Notes under the pieces: generated by a model | What the model was told of the DNA's origin: nothing | Seen by the model: only the letters and a program-made list of their open reading frames with translations | The model's database searches: none | Shown here: positions 12,311-24,300 of the stretch, piece by piece | How the letters are laid out: each line of letters opens with the position of its first letter | Numbering within the stretch: the first letter of the stretch is position 1 | Program-made: the position numbers and the translations under genes | Source of the DNA: Cylicocyclus nassatus | Taxonomy: Eukaryota; Nematoda; Chromadorea; Rhabditida; Strongylidae | Length of the DNA: 64,000 nt | Direction: 5' to 3' | Assembly (NCBI GenBank): GCA_958299035.1 | Contig: CATQJL010000223.1 | Coordinates: 71,965,006-72,029,005, forward strand

Positions 12311-13430
12311 TTGAAAGGTTAGTCAAAGACAATTGCTTTGCTGTGCAGCATCGATGAAGAAATTCATTTCAAGTAAAATAAACGAATCAGCAAGCATTTA
12401 CCCTGTTCTAAACTGGTTTGTGCATTGGAACCACATTGGAAAAGTCAAAATCTAGCAATCTTCCTCTATCATGTCACAGAATTTGCAAGTGAAAGCAAAT
12501 GCATCTTCGACTGACATCCACAGAGAAAACGAATGGATGTCTTTGGATAAAGATGGAATACAACTGAAAATGTCAGTCATCAGTCAAACCCTGTTTTAAA
12601 AAAGCAAACAGCGAAATTTTTTGCAAGGAATCAGCGACAGTACCCTCTTCTATAAAAAAGCGATGATCAATTTTTTTGCAATTTAGCAGGAGTGTAAGCA
12701 GAAACGGCTGAAGAACGGTAAGCGGTGGCACTGAGCAACAAGAGGAGTAGATAATTTCAAACTCCGTCTTTTCTAGTGATATTTTATTGAGCCCTTATGA
12801 GGTTGGATACATTCTTTCGAAACAACGTTATATGTAATTTCGACCATGTCTTTCCTTCGAATTTGATCAGCAAAGCAAATTGCAATATACCTAAATTCAG
12901 CCTTATAGCTGATAACTTATACAGCCTCAGCTGTATAAGTTTGGGAAAAATGTGTGACTTTTGTCACCGTTCAACAACATTTCTAAGACATGAATCACGA
13001 ACAATTTTTCTTTTTGTACGTATTTTCACGCCAGTTTTATGGTGTGATTTGCATTCACTATCATAGAATTATAGTGTCGTAAGCTCACCCATTTCGTTAG
13101 TTTTGCCTTACAGCGGGCAAGGCGAAAAGGAACCAAATAGGTGTTTTAAATTCAGAAAGTTTACTTCAAAAGGAGATTCTACGAAAAAAAGTCATAATCA
13201 CAAGAGATATTGAGTTCAGAAATGAGGAGGGGAAATGTGGAATGAGTTGAGCTCCGACTTTCTTTATAATTTTCATGAGAAATTTAACGCTTTGGAAAAC
13301 TTATTAGCATAAAAAAATCAATTTCCCAAAAAAAAAGACGTTAAAAAAGAGATGCGCTATGCCCACACAAATACTATTGTCCTCACACAATATGCAATAG
13401 CTTGTGTGTAAAGATCATTAGTCCCTGAAG
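12311..13430. other. Intergenic stretch between array units
   Basis: This is AT-rich sequence with a few weak matches to array modules (for example TATGGTGTGATTTGCATTCACTATC near 13035, compare 4905 and 8150). I see no gene, RNA or delimited transposon. Confidence 0.4.
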
Positions 13431-14746
13431 AAATGTTTGTTTGCGGAATTCACTCTAACAGTAAGAAAAAAACTCATATACGGATGGACAGTTATAATTT
13501 CACCTCATTCAAGGGGAGTCCAATAATGAGTCAGGGCAGAGACGGCAAGGACATTGTTAAGCACACCAAACGAACCAATGAACATTTTTGCAATACAGAC
13601 AAATATCAAGATGACAAGCAGGATGCTCGGTACTTTTTATGTGGAAGCTTCGCATATATTGACAATCTGATTCATTTTCTAACCTTCTGGAATAGGAAAC
13701 TAGGGATTGTTGCACAAGAAAAGATGTAAATAAGCGAAGTCAACAGACGTGAGAGTGCGCGTGTATTATCCGTCTACTCAATGAATCAGATCCTGATCCG
13801 TTGCTGAAAGCTTAGATAACAAAAGCAGGAGGTCTTCAATTTCTCTTTCAGGTTCACGTAATTATAAGCATGGCAGAGATAAAATCTAAAAGTTGAGCTT
13901 AAAGTACCTAACAGAACTTACGCATATATGTTTCCGTGGCCCTGATTGTCTAACGCATGGTGGGTGATTTAGTCATTTGTTGAAGTAAGTTAAAAATTGC
14001 ACAGGACATTACTTGGAATGATTAGAGATAATAAAATACGGAGAAAGGCAACCATGCTGTATATTACATACCTAAAGAAATCTTACATCAAATGATGGCA
14101 ACATAAAGGTCTTTATTAAGCTAGAAAAGGACAGAAAACACGACAAGTTGCAGTAATAGACCAACTTTCGCATATTTTTGCAATTTAATTTGGTGCGTTG
14201 AGCACTAGTTAGAAAATCGGGACTATGACCCCACCTCATTTTTATCCAACAATAAGAATCCTTTTTTTGCTGATGCTAAGTTAAATGAATGTGCGAAATC
14301 TCATGCATCGCACTTGCTCAACCAGGTCGAGAAGGATTAAGAAAAAAGAGTCAATTTATCATGAAAACGGGTCTGATGACGATGATGACGAAGTGATTAG
14401 ATCGTATGTTGTCAAGGTACATTCAAAAACCTCGTTGAAAAATTTAAAGGGTAGAGATGGACAGAATGTTTTGCTTGTCCATGATCTCACTTAACCATAA
14501 CCTTCCAAAGCAAAAAAATGACATCCTTTATGAACAAAGTAAAACTCACATGTTTTGAAAGTTTGGGTGAACATTTGATAGTTATTCTAAGACCTACATA
14601 TTATTACATACATAATTTGGCTTACGCAAGGAAGGTTTCGGAGCAAAAGGAAATTACTTTTAGGTGCTGTGTGTATTTCTGAGGCTCACAATGTCCTCAG
14701 AGACGTAATGTGGTCGAAAGACGAAAAATGGGATGAGATTTGGTTT

Positions 14747-15001
14747 TTATTGCTGTTTTATCGTTTTTCTCCATTTAACGAAACAGTTCATGACATAGTC
14801 TCGTGCTATTATAGCGCTTTTTGGTGACAAAATCCCATAGAAACGCGAGAAATGGCGAAATGATTCATTATCACAAAAAGCGCAGAAATTTCGATCGCTT
14901 CTCGAATTTGTAGCTTCTTCATATTTCAAGACTGAAATGACATCCATGTGTTGCAGTTTATAGGCAGAAATATTATTTGAAGATGTCCATTTCGGTAGCA
15001 A
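14747..15001 (-). pseudogene. Array module with recurrent peptide (copy 3), possible exon relic
   Basis: On the minus strand a possible acceptor (TTTCAG near 14935) is followed by an open frame containing NESFRHFSRFYGIL and SPKSAIIARDYVMN, then WRK. The copy at about 25440-25580 reads DSFRQFSHFCRVL, SPKSAIKARDYVMN and WRK. Over 44 aligned residues 26 are identical, and no indel falls in the shared core of about 98 bp. In the other copy an AAG-GTAATC donor follows WRK, but here the GT is lost. The protein family is not recognised. Confidence 0.4.
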
Positions 15002-15434
15002 AAATGGTAAAAATCAAGAAGTGTCACTGGAATAAATGTTGACTGAAATTGGGTTGAATGTGAGAGATGTGATAGCTCTTGGTTTTTTGTGGTTGACAGA
15101 AAGCTGCGCATCATTCGTGGTTATCAATATCATTTTTTCCTTTTCAACTTTTTATGAGAGGTAACCAAGAGTCAACGTTAAAGTGCAAATATCTTCAGGA
15201 GAGATCTTATCTTGACACGTCCAGGATCACGCCATTTTTCGATGATTGCCATATCGGACCAAGATTTCTTAATATATTCTGACCACTATGGTCGCTAATT
15301 TTTCCTGGAATTACTCTAAGATATGTATACGGAAGTTCGTTTTCAGCTGCCAAAAGTCTGGTCGTAAACTAACCGAGCCAAAGACTTCAGAAAGCCCACG
15401 ACCCACTGGTGGGTCATACAGCCGTGATTATCTA

Positions 15435-15902
15435 ACAAGGGAGGTCGAATCAGTCGAAGTGGCCTTTTCAAATGGGTCATGTACTATTTTAAAGAGCGTT
15501 AAACTCTGATTCCGAATCTTTCTTCGTTATCTGCCGAGCGCCTCTGGACGCCGAGTTATAAATGTTTTTTGGAGCGAAAAATGAACGCAGAATTCAAGTA
15601 AAACTGACTATTACGGACTTTTCAGCGCCTAAACAGAGCAACATGTAGTATGAGTGTTTTGGGCAGAAGGTATCCTTTGAAATGGAGTGCTCTGATAACC
15701 AACATTGGACCATTTGAGCAATTCTGACGAATTTTGCTCTAATTACGCATTCAATTTTTCAACCCAAAGAACGCTCATAACTCGGCGTCCAGAGGCGCTC
15801 GGCACATAATGAAGACAGATTCGGAATCAGCATCCTAAGCTCTATAAAACAGTATACATTTCAAGATGAAATGCCACTTCGACCATGTATCCTTCCCTTG
15901 TA
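15435..15902. mobile_element. Foldback MITE, about 470 bp
   Basis: The inverted arms of about 170 bp begin AACAAGGGAGG and end CCCTTGTAAG. The best-conserved arm part is CCGAGCGCCTCTGGACGCCGAGTTAT, present in both orientations (about 15535 and 15780). No coding sequence or clear target duplication was found, so the superfamily is unassigned. Confidence 0.6.
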
Positions 15903-16179
15903 AGAGTACAAAATGTTGACACCATCCATAGTTCTAAATGCTGCTCTTGAATGTTGGCTGAAACGGGAAACTTTACAACTTTCAGAAATTTTTTGAAATC
16001 AAAGCTGCAAAACGGCAAAATTTGTTATTCTTCAAAGAAAATCTCTTATGTTATGTTCGCCTCAATCTGACGCAACCATTACTTGGAAAAAATTTGGACA
16101 CTAAAAGTCTTTATTCGAAAAACATATTTTTTCTTTCTTTTCGTTTACTCTAGTACGCCAGTCAGTTCGTACCTTGAAG

Positions 16180-16500
16180 TATATAAATAGATTCTATGCT
16201 CCACCAATTAGTATCTAGCGTACAAGAAGGTCTAGATGTAGGAAATCTGCGTTAGTTCGGTCCTTTGAAGTGGCCTCTGAATGGGAAAAATGGATCGTAA
16301 TCCGTGAAAGTGCTATCAAATCACGCCCACCCTGCCAAGCTCCGCCCACCACCCGGATAGTGAAAAAGTCTGTGTATTTGGGACAGGGCTCCCTGAAATC
16401 GTTGCTGTTTTTAGGAGTTGGGGGCACATATTGAATCTTAATTGGGGCCACGGAAACCCTCCAGAATGAAAAAAACATGGAAGACGAAGATTTGGGGTAT
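16180..16500. repeat. Dispersed repeat, copy 2
   Basis: This shares GTCCTTTGAAGTGGCCTCTGAATG and GAAAGTGCTATCAAATCACGCCCA with 10070-10150. It shares GGGGCCACGGAAACCCTCCAGAATGA with 44566-44590. The three copies together suggest a longer parent element whose ends I could not define. Confidence 0.45.
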
Positions 16501-17239
16501 TGCCTTCAATGCACGTATGAGACTGATCTCACATTAAACTGAAAAAATTAAGGGAATGGTCATATTTGCGCTAATAACATATTACGAAAAAAATAACACT
16601 ACCAGGAAAAATGTAAGCAAAATGAAAAGTAGTGTCAATAATAAGTAATGAATACATAACGACATCGGATATAAGTTTTTCATTCCTATTCTCAAACACT
16701 GTAAACATGTAAGCAAAAAAATGTATGAGCAATGGTAGTTGTAACTGATTTCGTTACGTCAACTTTCCTTAGTTTCCTACTCAGGAGGTTTAAAAAACAA
16801 GTAAACAATTCGAGGAGGAAATGGCAGGAAATTCTATCCAAAATAGACTGTGTATACATTTGCAAGTTATGTGAACAGACAAACCTTGTGTACAAAGTTT
16901 TGACAGCAAAACTCAAGCTGTTTAAAAGAGAGGTTTGATCAGCGATATCAGACTTGCAAAAAGCGTACTGCATTAAGAATGACTCATGTGGAGTTCTTAA
17001 AACTAATAAGAGAGAGCACATGAAGTACACAGTGACTAATTTCACAGCCTAAAAATCCGAAATGTTCACAACAACAAAAACGACAAAATAGAATAGATCA
17101 TAGCCGGAGCAGATTAATCGAATACTGATAAGTATTGTTAACTTTCTTCAGCTAGAAAAACCAACTAATACAGGCGCAGAAGTTTGCGGCGTATCTATAT
17201 GATCACATATCTTCATACTTTCAAAAAAATCTGGAATGA

Positions 17240-19900
17240 GGCGTATGAAAAATCAGTTGAGCCATAAATGTGAAATAATATCGCGTGGAAATGTTATTGT
17301 TTGCTGATAACGAACATTTGTTACATCATCAATTATTTTTATTTGTTGTAAATCTCTGTTGTTGTCACATAATCATCGAATCTTTTGAGATCTTGAACCA
17401 CAGTCGACAATTTAGAGGAAGCTTATAATAGAAGTCAATCTAGTGATTTATGCTTCATCAAGTATGTCAAAAAATGTCAATATTCATTAATTCTGTGTGG
17501 AATGAGGACAAAGCCACAAAAATCAACTATTAGCTTCATTTCGTCAGAAAACGCCAAATTTTAAGTGTGGCCCTTCGATAGCTAACTAGTCGAACCACCA
17601 CGAAATTGTCAGGTTGGCACATAAGTTTTGCAGCTAATTCCGTAACTTTTCTTTTTTCAACTGTGACGCGCTCACAATCATTTTTGGGCAAAATGTATAA
17701 TAGATTAGATAGTAGGCTACCACGCATTTTTCAAAACAGGTTGTCGAAATTTCCAGGGCCGGAAAACCGAAAATAGGGCCGTTCTTATTCTGAATCGAAC
17801 GCATCAAGCCGAAAATTTGTAAATTATTAGAGGTTTCCCTATCAACAACCTGGAAACAGTTTCGTGATATGTTTGATTAAGATTGGGAACAGTCCTAACT
17901 TCGGTTTTCCGGCCCTTGAAATTTGAAACTTGACCTGCTTTCGAAAAATGCGTAAATTTTCTCCCCTTCGCTGCCAAAAATCAAAATGTTTGCGCATATT
18001 TGTAGTCTACTACCTAATCTACATTATGCCAAAAATGAGTGCGTCACATTTGAAAATTACGGAAATAGTTGCAAAACTTATGTGCCAACCTATTATTACT
18101 CTGGAACAGAAGTTCTAGAAATATTGCAGCCCATGTTCAAAAGGGAATGCAAATCTAAATTCTTTCAAAAAGCTTATAAGTAGCGTAGGATCCAGCAACC
18201 GTTTGCTATATTCTAACAAATACTAAAGGAATTTTAGCTTACTGGACCAAAAAGTAGCCTACTGTTGTGGGTTCAGCTTACTTTCATTGAATACCTATTC
18301 ATACCTCTACATCGAGCTAACTACATGTACAATCCAATGAAAACAACATCAAAAAGCAATTTTGCAATGCGTTGCATACAAAAGAAAAAACTGCGAAATA
18401 GTTTGTGCTATTGCTGGACGTTGTGAAAATATGATTCACTAGCCAAGTCTCTTTTGACTCTTGCATCAGTCAAGGGACAATTTTCTTTTGGAATTCCAAG
18501 CTTGTGGCAGTATATGGCTTAGATTTGCCGAACATCTGACATTACACAGAAGAAAAACATTGAAGTCGAGCAGAATGACCTTATTATTCAAAAAAAAAAG
18601 TCAATGCAATGTTGTTTATTTAAAACAATGGTTGGAGTGGAAGATCGTCGGGAAAAAAGACTATTTTGAATCGAAATTTTCTCGAAAAAAAGGGAATACT
18701 TTACAAATCGATCGTATATACGATTTGGAAAATCCCAACAGAAGTTTCTGACATATGGTCGAGGAAAGATTAATTGGGCAAAATCGAGCATTTTGGGCAT
18801 TGCGAGTAAATGCTTGCGAACAGGCGAATACCACAACGGAAAAGAAGAAGCTTGATAACTCATTAGAAGGGCAGCACTCTTACAAAAAATCTTAAAAATT
18901 TACACCTCTTGAATGTTAAAAAAAATTATTTTGAGCTTGCAGATTTTCTTCTCAGCTTTTCACAGAACTCGAATGGAAACCTTGATTATTCAAACATGAC
19001 TGAAAAGAATTTCATGTTCAAATTGTTGCGCTGAAAAAAGGTGATGCTGATAATGACAAAACAATTGGGCGACTTACTGGGGAGGAGACCTGAACTATAA
19101 AAACCTGGTTAAAACTGAGCGCTGAATTGATGGGGGTAGTTTACAGTGAGTTGCACGAATGCATTTCAGGTATGATCGTAGTTGATTTTTCGTAAGCAAT
19201 GGTGCAAGTATTTTTATTTGGACCGATGAAGGAAGCGTCACGAATCATTTTCACTGAAGAGAGGAGGCTTGAGGTAGCCACACCTCTTAAAAAGGTTTAT
19301 TTCCAAGTTGACTCAATTTTAAGTTTCATCGAAAATCATTTCTTATTTACAAAAAGTACAAGTGCGTGCGCAGTTTCGTCACCTATATAAATTACTACAA
19401 ATTTGTTCTGAAAGCTGATTTAAGTGAAGTTAATTCAAATCATACTAACACAATCGTGCTGAACTGCTCTAAAGTTTGTACAAAACTTAATTCCCTGACG
19501 CTAAAGGAAACGTAAGGGGCAAATTAGTATTGGAAACGTTGACGCAATCCGTTCGAAGAAGAAGAAAGACAAGAAAAGCACGAAGGATTCTTCTTCCAAG
19601 ATTAACCAAAAAATCGAAGACGATGATGCGGCGAAATAGCACCAGTGCAGTAAAATTCTACAAAAACGCGAGAAATGACGAAGTGATTCATACCCACAGG
19701 TTAAAAGCAATTGCAATCGTTTATATCGTTCATCTTCTCTGGCCTGTTGTGCAAGGAGAAATAAGCTGCTATTATAGTATAAGTAGAAGGTTGTAGACAG
19801 CAGCTATTCAAAAGTCATTTTTTGATAATTTCGTTTAGGATACATCAAAGAATGCTGACTGAGTCGGGTCAGATTCGAGAGAGGTGATTGATTTCGGATA
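17240..19900. repeat. Tandem array unit 4
   Basis: Modules present are CGCGTGGAAATGTTATTGTTTG (about 17285), ATATGATTCACTAGCCA (about 18429) and the peptide module at 19662-19690. On the minus strand the last reads CGYESLRHFSRFCRIL. The order matches unit 6 at 28440-31600. A mariner MITE (17610-18092) is inserted within it. Confidence 0.55.
17610..18092. mobile_element. Mariner-type MITE, about 480 bp
   Basis: The ends are AGGTTGGCACATAAGTTTTGCA and its inverse (18071-18092), a textbook mariner terminus. The left end has a C where TAGG would be expected and a degraded TA. Arms of about 230 bp pair, including GGGCCGGAAAACCGAA in both orientations. No transposase is present. Confidence 0.75.
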
Positions 19901-19910
19901 CATGTAGATA

Positions 19911-19985
19911 GATACTAGATAGATAGATACCAGGGTAAATACCAGGGATAGCAGGGTACCGCCCTGGTACTTAGATACCAGGGTC
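19911..19985. repeat. GATA microsatellite and TACCAGGG repeat
   Basis: A short run of TAGATAGATAC is followed by several TACCAGGG/CCCTGGTA words in both orientations, able to form small hairpins. It is non-coding. Confidence 0.6.
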
Positions 19986-20599
19986 TACGTCACAATTTAA
20001 CGATTTCTTTCTAGATATGACGAATTTGGACCATATTGCAAAACTTTTGCTGCCTTCATGTGCATTAAGCCTAAAAGCTACCTCATTGCTTTGTTGCTAA
20101 GCCGACAATGATAAACCCTCTTTTGAAGAACTTAACGGTGAATTTCCGCAATGCTGCTCTTAAGCCTTACATGAAACGGAAAATGAAAATTTTCATAGAA
20201 AATTTGAGGTTTTTCATTTCACGGAAATCTTTTTCTTACAATTATCTTTAGCAAATTGCTCGCCGACAACCGTGTTGTAAAATTTCGTTGCTTGATTTGA
20301 TTATTCGTCCGCAGCAAAAATTCAGCAAATCTGTCAGTAATTTCAAAAAGTAACTTTTAGCTGTACATATGTCCATGCCATCGGTGGCCCAATCTGGCGT
20401 ATATTTGACGCCCACAAGTATATTTATTCAGCAAAAAAGTTTCCTGTGACACTTTTCACTGTGAACAAACTTTTTTTCTCTCACAACCTATATTTTTTAT
20501 TATTATTCTCTGAACACTTTCATGCATACTTTTCATCTTACACATAATGTTATCTGTGTATGTTATACGTTGAATCAAGTTCGAAGTTGTTTCAAACTT

Positions 20600-22240
20600 A
20601 TCCGAAGAGACAATTATTTGCACATATAGAAGGAAAAATAGAAGGAAAAAAACGCAAACCGATTTCAGAACTGATTACACTCATCACGTCATCGGGTCCA
20701 AAATAAGTCTAATCCTAAGAGCGCGAAATTTGAGTAAACCCTTAGAGGTAGAAAAAGCAGGGGAATCTGATTTTGAGGAAGTATGTACACAATCTTGAGC
20801 AGTGACGTGGACAAATAATCTCTCTAAATCTCTTATGATAAAAAAAAGTCTAAGCTGCTATGAAAATGAAAATGAAAATGGAAATGAGAATGAAAATGCT
20901 ACTACACATTCTCAAAACTCAAAGTACAAAAGATTCGGGTTATCTTTGAAAATAAAACTGGCGAAATCAAAAATGGCAACTGTAATTGAAATTAGAAAAA
21001 CCTAAAATAAATTTCTGTTGTTTTTGTGGATTGAGCATGTTCCTTTTTTGAAAAGAATTTGAGCCAAAGCCACTCTACGAAACCCGCATCGAATTAGCTT
21101 TAACTATTCTCACATCTGCTTGTTTGTGCGGATGTCGGGAATAGTTTATAGCTTGATCGCAGTGCTGGCCAAAGATTGAAAGTCATTAGCGATTAGCATT
21201 GCGGACCAAGTTGTATAAGGCAGCAATTGCAATGAAATTCAACTCAAGACTTCCTTTCAGTAAAAGATTGTCCCCACATACATATGTGGCAATATACTGA
21301 AGTAATTACGAGGTCTGTCTGTTGAAACTGAATTTGTAAACGGGAATCTCTGATTATTTAAGCGTTAATCAACAAGGAAAGAATACTTTAACAATTTTTT
21401 TTTCAACGCAATATATAACGATGTAGTGGTGATTGTAATTCTACTTTCAACTCATTTCACAAAGAGATGGATGAACTCCAAAAAATTGAATGATTTCTGA
21501 TTTACAAAGAAAGAGAATCATAAACTGCACAACAGCTTCATGCTAAAGTCTCTTCAAGCCAAATAAACCCAAATAAAATGTTTTCGGTCCCTTTCATTTT
21601 ACCAAGCATTTGTATAGGAATTTTCCTCAGAGAGTCAAAATAATGAATGATGTTAAATGCTCTAAAAAGAGCGCATGTTCGGTCGCATATAAATTTTATA
21701 GAAAACTTGTATTTCAGTGGAATCAATGGAGAATAAATTCAAATGTGCCGCATAAGTGCAAAAAAATGCCGCGTGGAATGTGTTATTGTCCGATGATGAC
21801 TTGAACAATTGTTAAATCATCAATCATTTTTATTTATCGTAAAGCAGTAGATGCCACATAAATATAATATTACATCCGCTGACATTTACGCTTATTTAAT
21901 TCAGACAATGGGTCACGAAAAGAATGTCGTCGCTCAATAAAGATTGAACATAGCTTGTGCTTAATCTTTCACCCTCGCGACTTAAATCAAGTTAGCCAGA
22001 GTCAGACAAAATCTTGATTCAACGTAGAAATCTGGTTTCAGAAACCAGATATTTAAAGTAACAGCTAATCTTTTCGTTAAAAAATAAAGCAAAGTTTTCA
22101 AGAAGTCTTGGCATAGCCGTACTTTACAAAAGTAATCGCGAAACTTCAAAAGAGCTAGTGAAAATCGAGCCTATCGAGCTTTCAATACTCATACTTTGGT
22201 CACTTCGCCTTGTCTATGGTAAGCTGTTTCATGTATAGTT
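20600..22240. repeat. Tandem array unit 5, left part; AAATGA microsatellite
   Basis: The module GCCGCGTGGAATGTGTTATTGTCC at about 21768 aligns with 17285 and 28478. The following ATGTCGTCGCTCAATAAAGATTG block aligns with 28630. A short (GAAAAT)n tract lies at 20861-20900. No gene is supported. Confidence 0.45.
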
Positions 22241-22473
22241 CAGAGCGAAACTGTTGAAAATGCAAAAAAACGAAGTTTCCCTTGACTTTTGCGAGTTTTT
22301 ACGAAGTCCCCTTTGACCTTTGACCATAATCCTCAAAAAATCTTTGAGAAACAAACGCCGACCAAAAAAAGTCGCAAATTTTGTGCTTCCTCAGCCGCAA
22401 AAACGAAACCCCTTTGCTTTTTGTCCCAAAAACGATATCCCTCTTACTTATAAGTTACCTGTGCCAAGCCCTA
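22240..22473. mobile_element. Relic of a hAT family related to the 48138-55360 element
   Basis: The right part (GCAAAAACGAAACCCCTTTGC through GTGCCAAGCCCTA) lines up with the right terminus of the 7.2 kb hAT element (GTGCCGGGCCCTG). The left part has the same ACGAAGTCCCCTTTGACC word as the left terminus. It looks like a short internally deleted derivative. The left boundary and target duplication are not clear. Confidence 0.45.
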
Positions 22474-22690
22474 AACATGATTCGCCTCTACGTCTCCTTT
22501 GCGATTTTTTGGCACCAGCCCAAAGTTTCAGTTTGCTTTGATATTGAAAAGCCCATTAAAAACGGCATAGTTATCCCCAACAACCGACTCAGGTGAGGAA
22601 GAACAGTCAAGTATGACCATATTCTACAAAACGCAATGCTTATCACTTATCTCGTAAAATAACTTCAAGTCAGAGAAGGATATATCATCA

Positions 22691-23471
22691 TCTCTATATA
22701 TCAGTGGCGTACCCAGGATTTCGGCTCGGGGGGGGGGGCGCGACAAAAATTTTTTTCTAAAGAAGGTGCGTGGCGTTAGCCACGCACTCCGAAAATTTTT
22801 TTGGGGTGCTTCTCAAAACTTTTGCGGGTCCCTGACCCCTAAAATCTACAAAAAGGGGGCGTGGCGTCAGCCACGCCCCCGAAAAAATTTTTTTTACAAA
22901 GCTAATTTGAGGTTTTAAAAATTTTTTAAAATTATTTTAATTATTTACAAAAATAAACAAGTCACTTGCACATTTTTATAACCCACATAGGTAACTTTCA
23001 AAAATTTCGCGACCCATTCTCGGGGGGGGGGGGGGGCGCGCGCCCCCCCCCGCCCCCCCCCCCCTCGGTACGCCACTGCTATATATATAAAACTCAAAGT
23101 GTGTTTGTCTGTTAATAAGTATGTTTTTTATATCTTTCTGAGTGGACCAAATGAATTAAAACTTTGCACGCTTATGTTTTGGACCCCGGCGCGGAACATA
23201 GGCTACTTTTCGCGGCGATTTACTAGACCCTTCTATTGATTTGTTGATTTGTTTACTTACATCTGGGAAAATGAGGCTTGACATGCTCAAAGCAATCATT
23301 TTGCTATGATCATGTAGTCAGGGGATGGTAAAGCTCATTTTAATCTCAATGTCGGGAAAAGCGGGTAATTCGTTTCAGCCTTTTTGCGCAGAATAAGCTT
23401 AAAAGCATAAGTATAAGTAACTTCTTTTTAGCTAAACTGGAGTCCCGAGTGAAACCGGGATCGCGGGCTAG
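22691..23471 (+). mobile_element. Short non-autonomous Helitron, split by a hAT MITE
   Basis: It starts TCTCTATATAT after an A (22690) and ends CGCGGGCTAG before a T (23472). A small stem CCCG-loop-CGGG lies at about 23443-23458, just before the end. Without the nested 377-bp insertion and its duplication it is 396 bp, close to the 370-bp copy at 11316-11685, with which it shares CATAGGCTACTTTTCG. Confidence 0.75.
22702..23078. mobile_element. hAT-type MITE with G/C homopolymer ends, inside the Helitron
   Basis: The termini are CAGTGGCGTACC and GGTACGCCACTG, flanked by a perfect 8-bp duplication, CTATATAT (22694-22701 and 23079-23086). The left end carries a G11 run. The right end carries G14, CGCGCG and long C runs that form a near-perfect palindrome. 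CACGCCCC-type inverted words lie between. It has no coding. Confidence 0.85.
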
Positions 23472-24300
23472 TAACTTATAATAACGGGCTAAGGGTTGTT
23501 TACGTTTGTGTGTGTGTCTGTGTGTGAATCTCTGTCTGTCACGAAATTCGTAGGAAGAGTTCCAGTCAACCTATTTAACCCAAATTTTGCATATTACATC
23601 CTAGCAGCAGGAAAGTCCATTGTGCAAAAGCACAAGCGGATCCGATAAGTGGATCCCTTAAAAATTGCGCGTGAAACGGGTCCCCTTAACTTCTGGGCAG
23701 CAAAATTGGGTCCGTATATAAACTTTTTGCAAAGTCGCGGATATGTTTGACAAGCTACTATACAAGCCATAGACTTTAGCCCAAAAAATTCGACTAAAGT
23801 TGTTTACTTTACGAAGATGGCGCCAAAAAGAATTAGTTGCGTAAATGCTCAGTTTCCCAAGATTTTAACCGATCATTTGAGACGATTTTTGCACAGAGAT
23901 GTAGCCCACGATAATTATTGTCGTTATGGCGACTATCAAGCCATAAAAAGTCCACAAACCTACACAAATTTGCATTTATTGTTTCAAGAAAAGTTTCATC
24001 CACGTGGAAATACCGATCTCATGCAAAAAAAGCTCTAGGAATGAGTGGCTGTTTACAAATCATTCGTGATAGCCTGCATAACGCGGTGAGTTTCAATGTC
24101 ACTATTATGCGGGAATGAGTAAGGCATACAGAAAGTAGGGCCAGTGCGAGCCTCTGCGGAGCAGAGATGACGCACTGGTTGAGAATACGAGGATTGTATC
24201 AATAGAAAACTCCACTAGAAAGATGATATTGCAAGACGATTAGCAAACTAAAAGGCCGGACATATATTTCACGCGATTACAGTCGCAGAGCGATTTGGCA
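23472..24300. other. Intergenic stretch, no delimited feature
   Basis: A GT-rich run (TGTGTGTGTCTGTGTG near 23510) is followed by AT-rich sequence. ATG at 23817 opens a 73-codon frame without a signal peptide, splice support or a recognised domain. I do not call it a gene. Confidence 0.35.

Larger units (their letters stand above)
13430..17050. repeat. Tandem array unit 3
   Basis: Anchors are present in the same order as in other units: CAATACAGACAAATATCAAGATGA (about 13590), the minus-strand peptide module (about 14840), the ACAGAAAGCTGCGCA word (about 15096) and the GTTTAAAAGAGAGGTTTGATCAG module (about 16920). A foldback element at 15435-15902 and a dispersed repeat at 16180-16500 lie inside it. 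Confidence 0.6.

Noticed and set aside
23030..23065. Poly-G/poly-C block as an assembly gap or adapter
   Set aside because: It lies symmetrically inside an element with perfect ends and an 8-bp duplication, so it is more likely real, though run lengths may be inaccurate.
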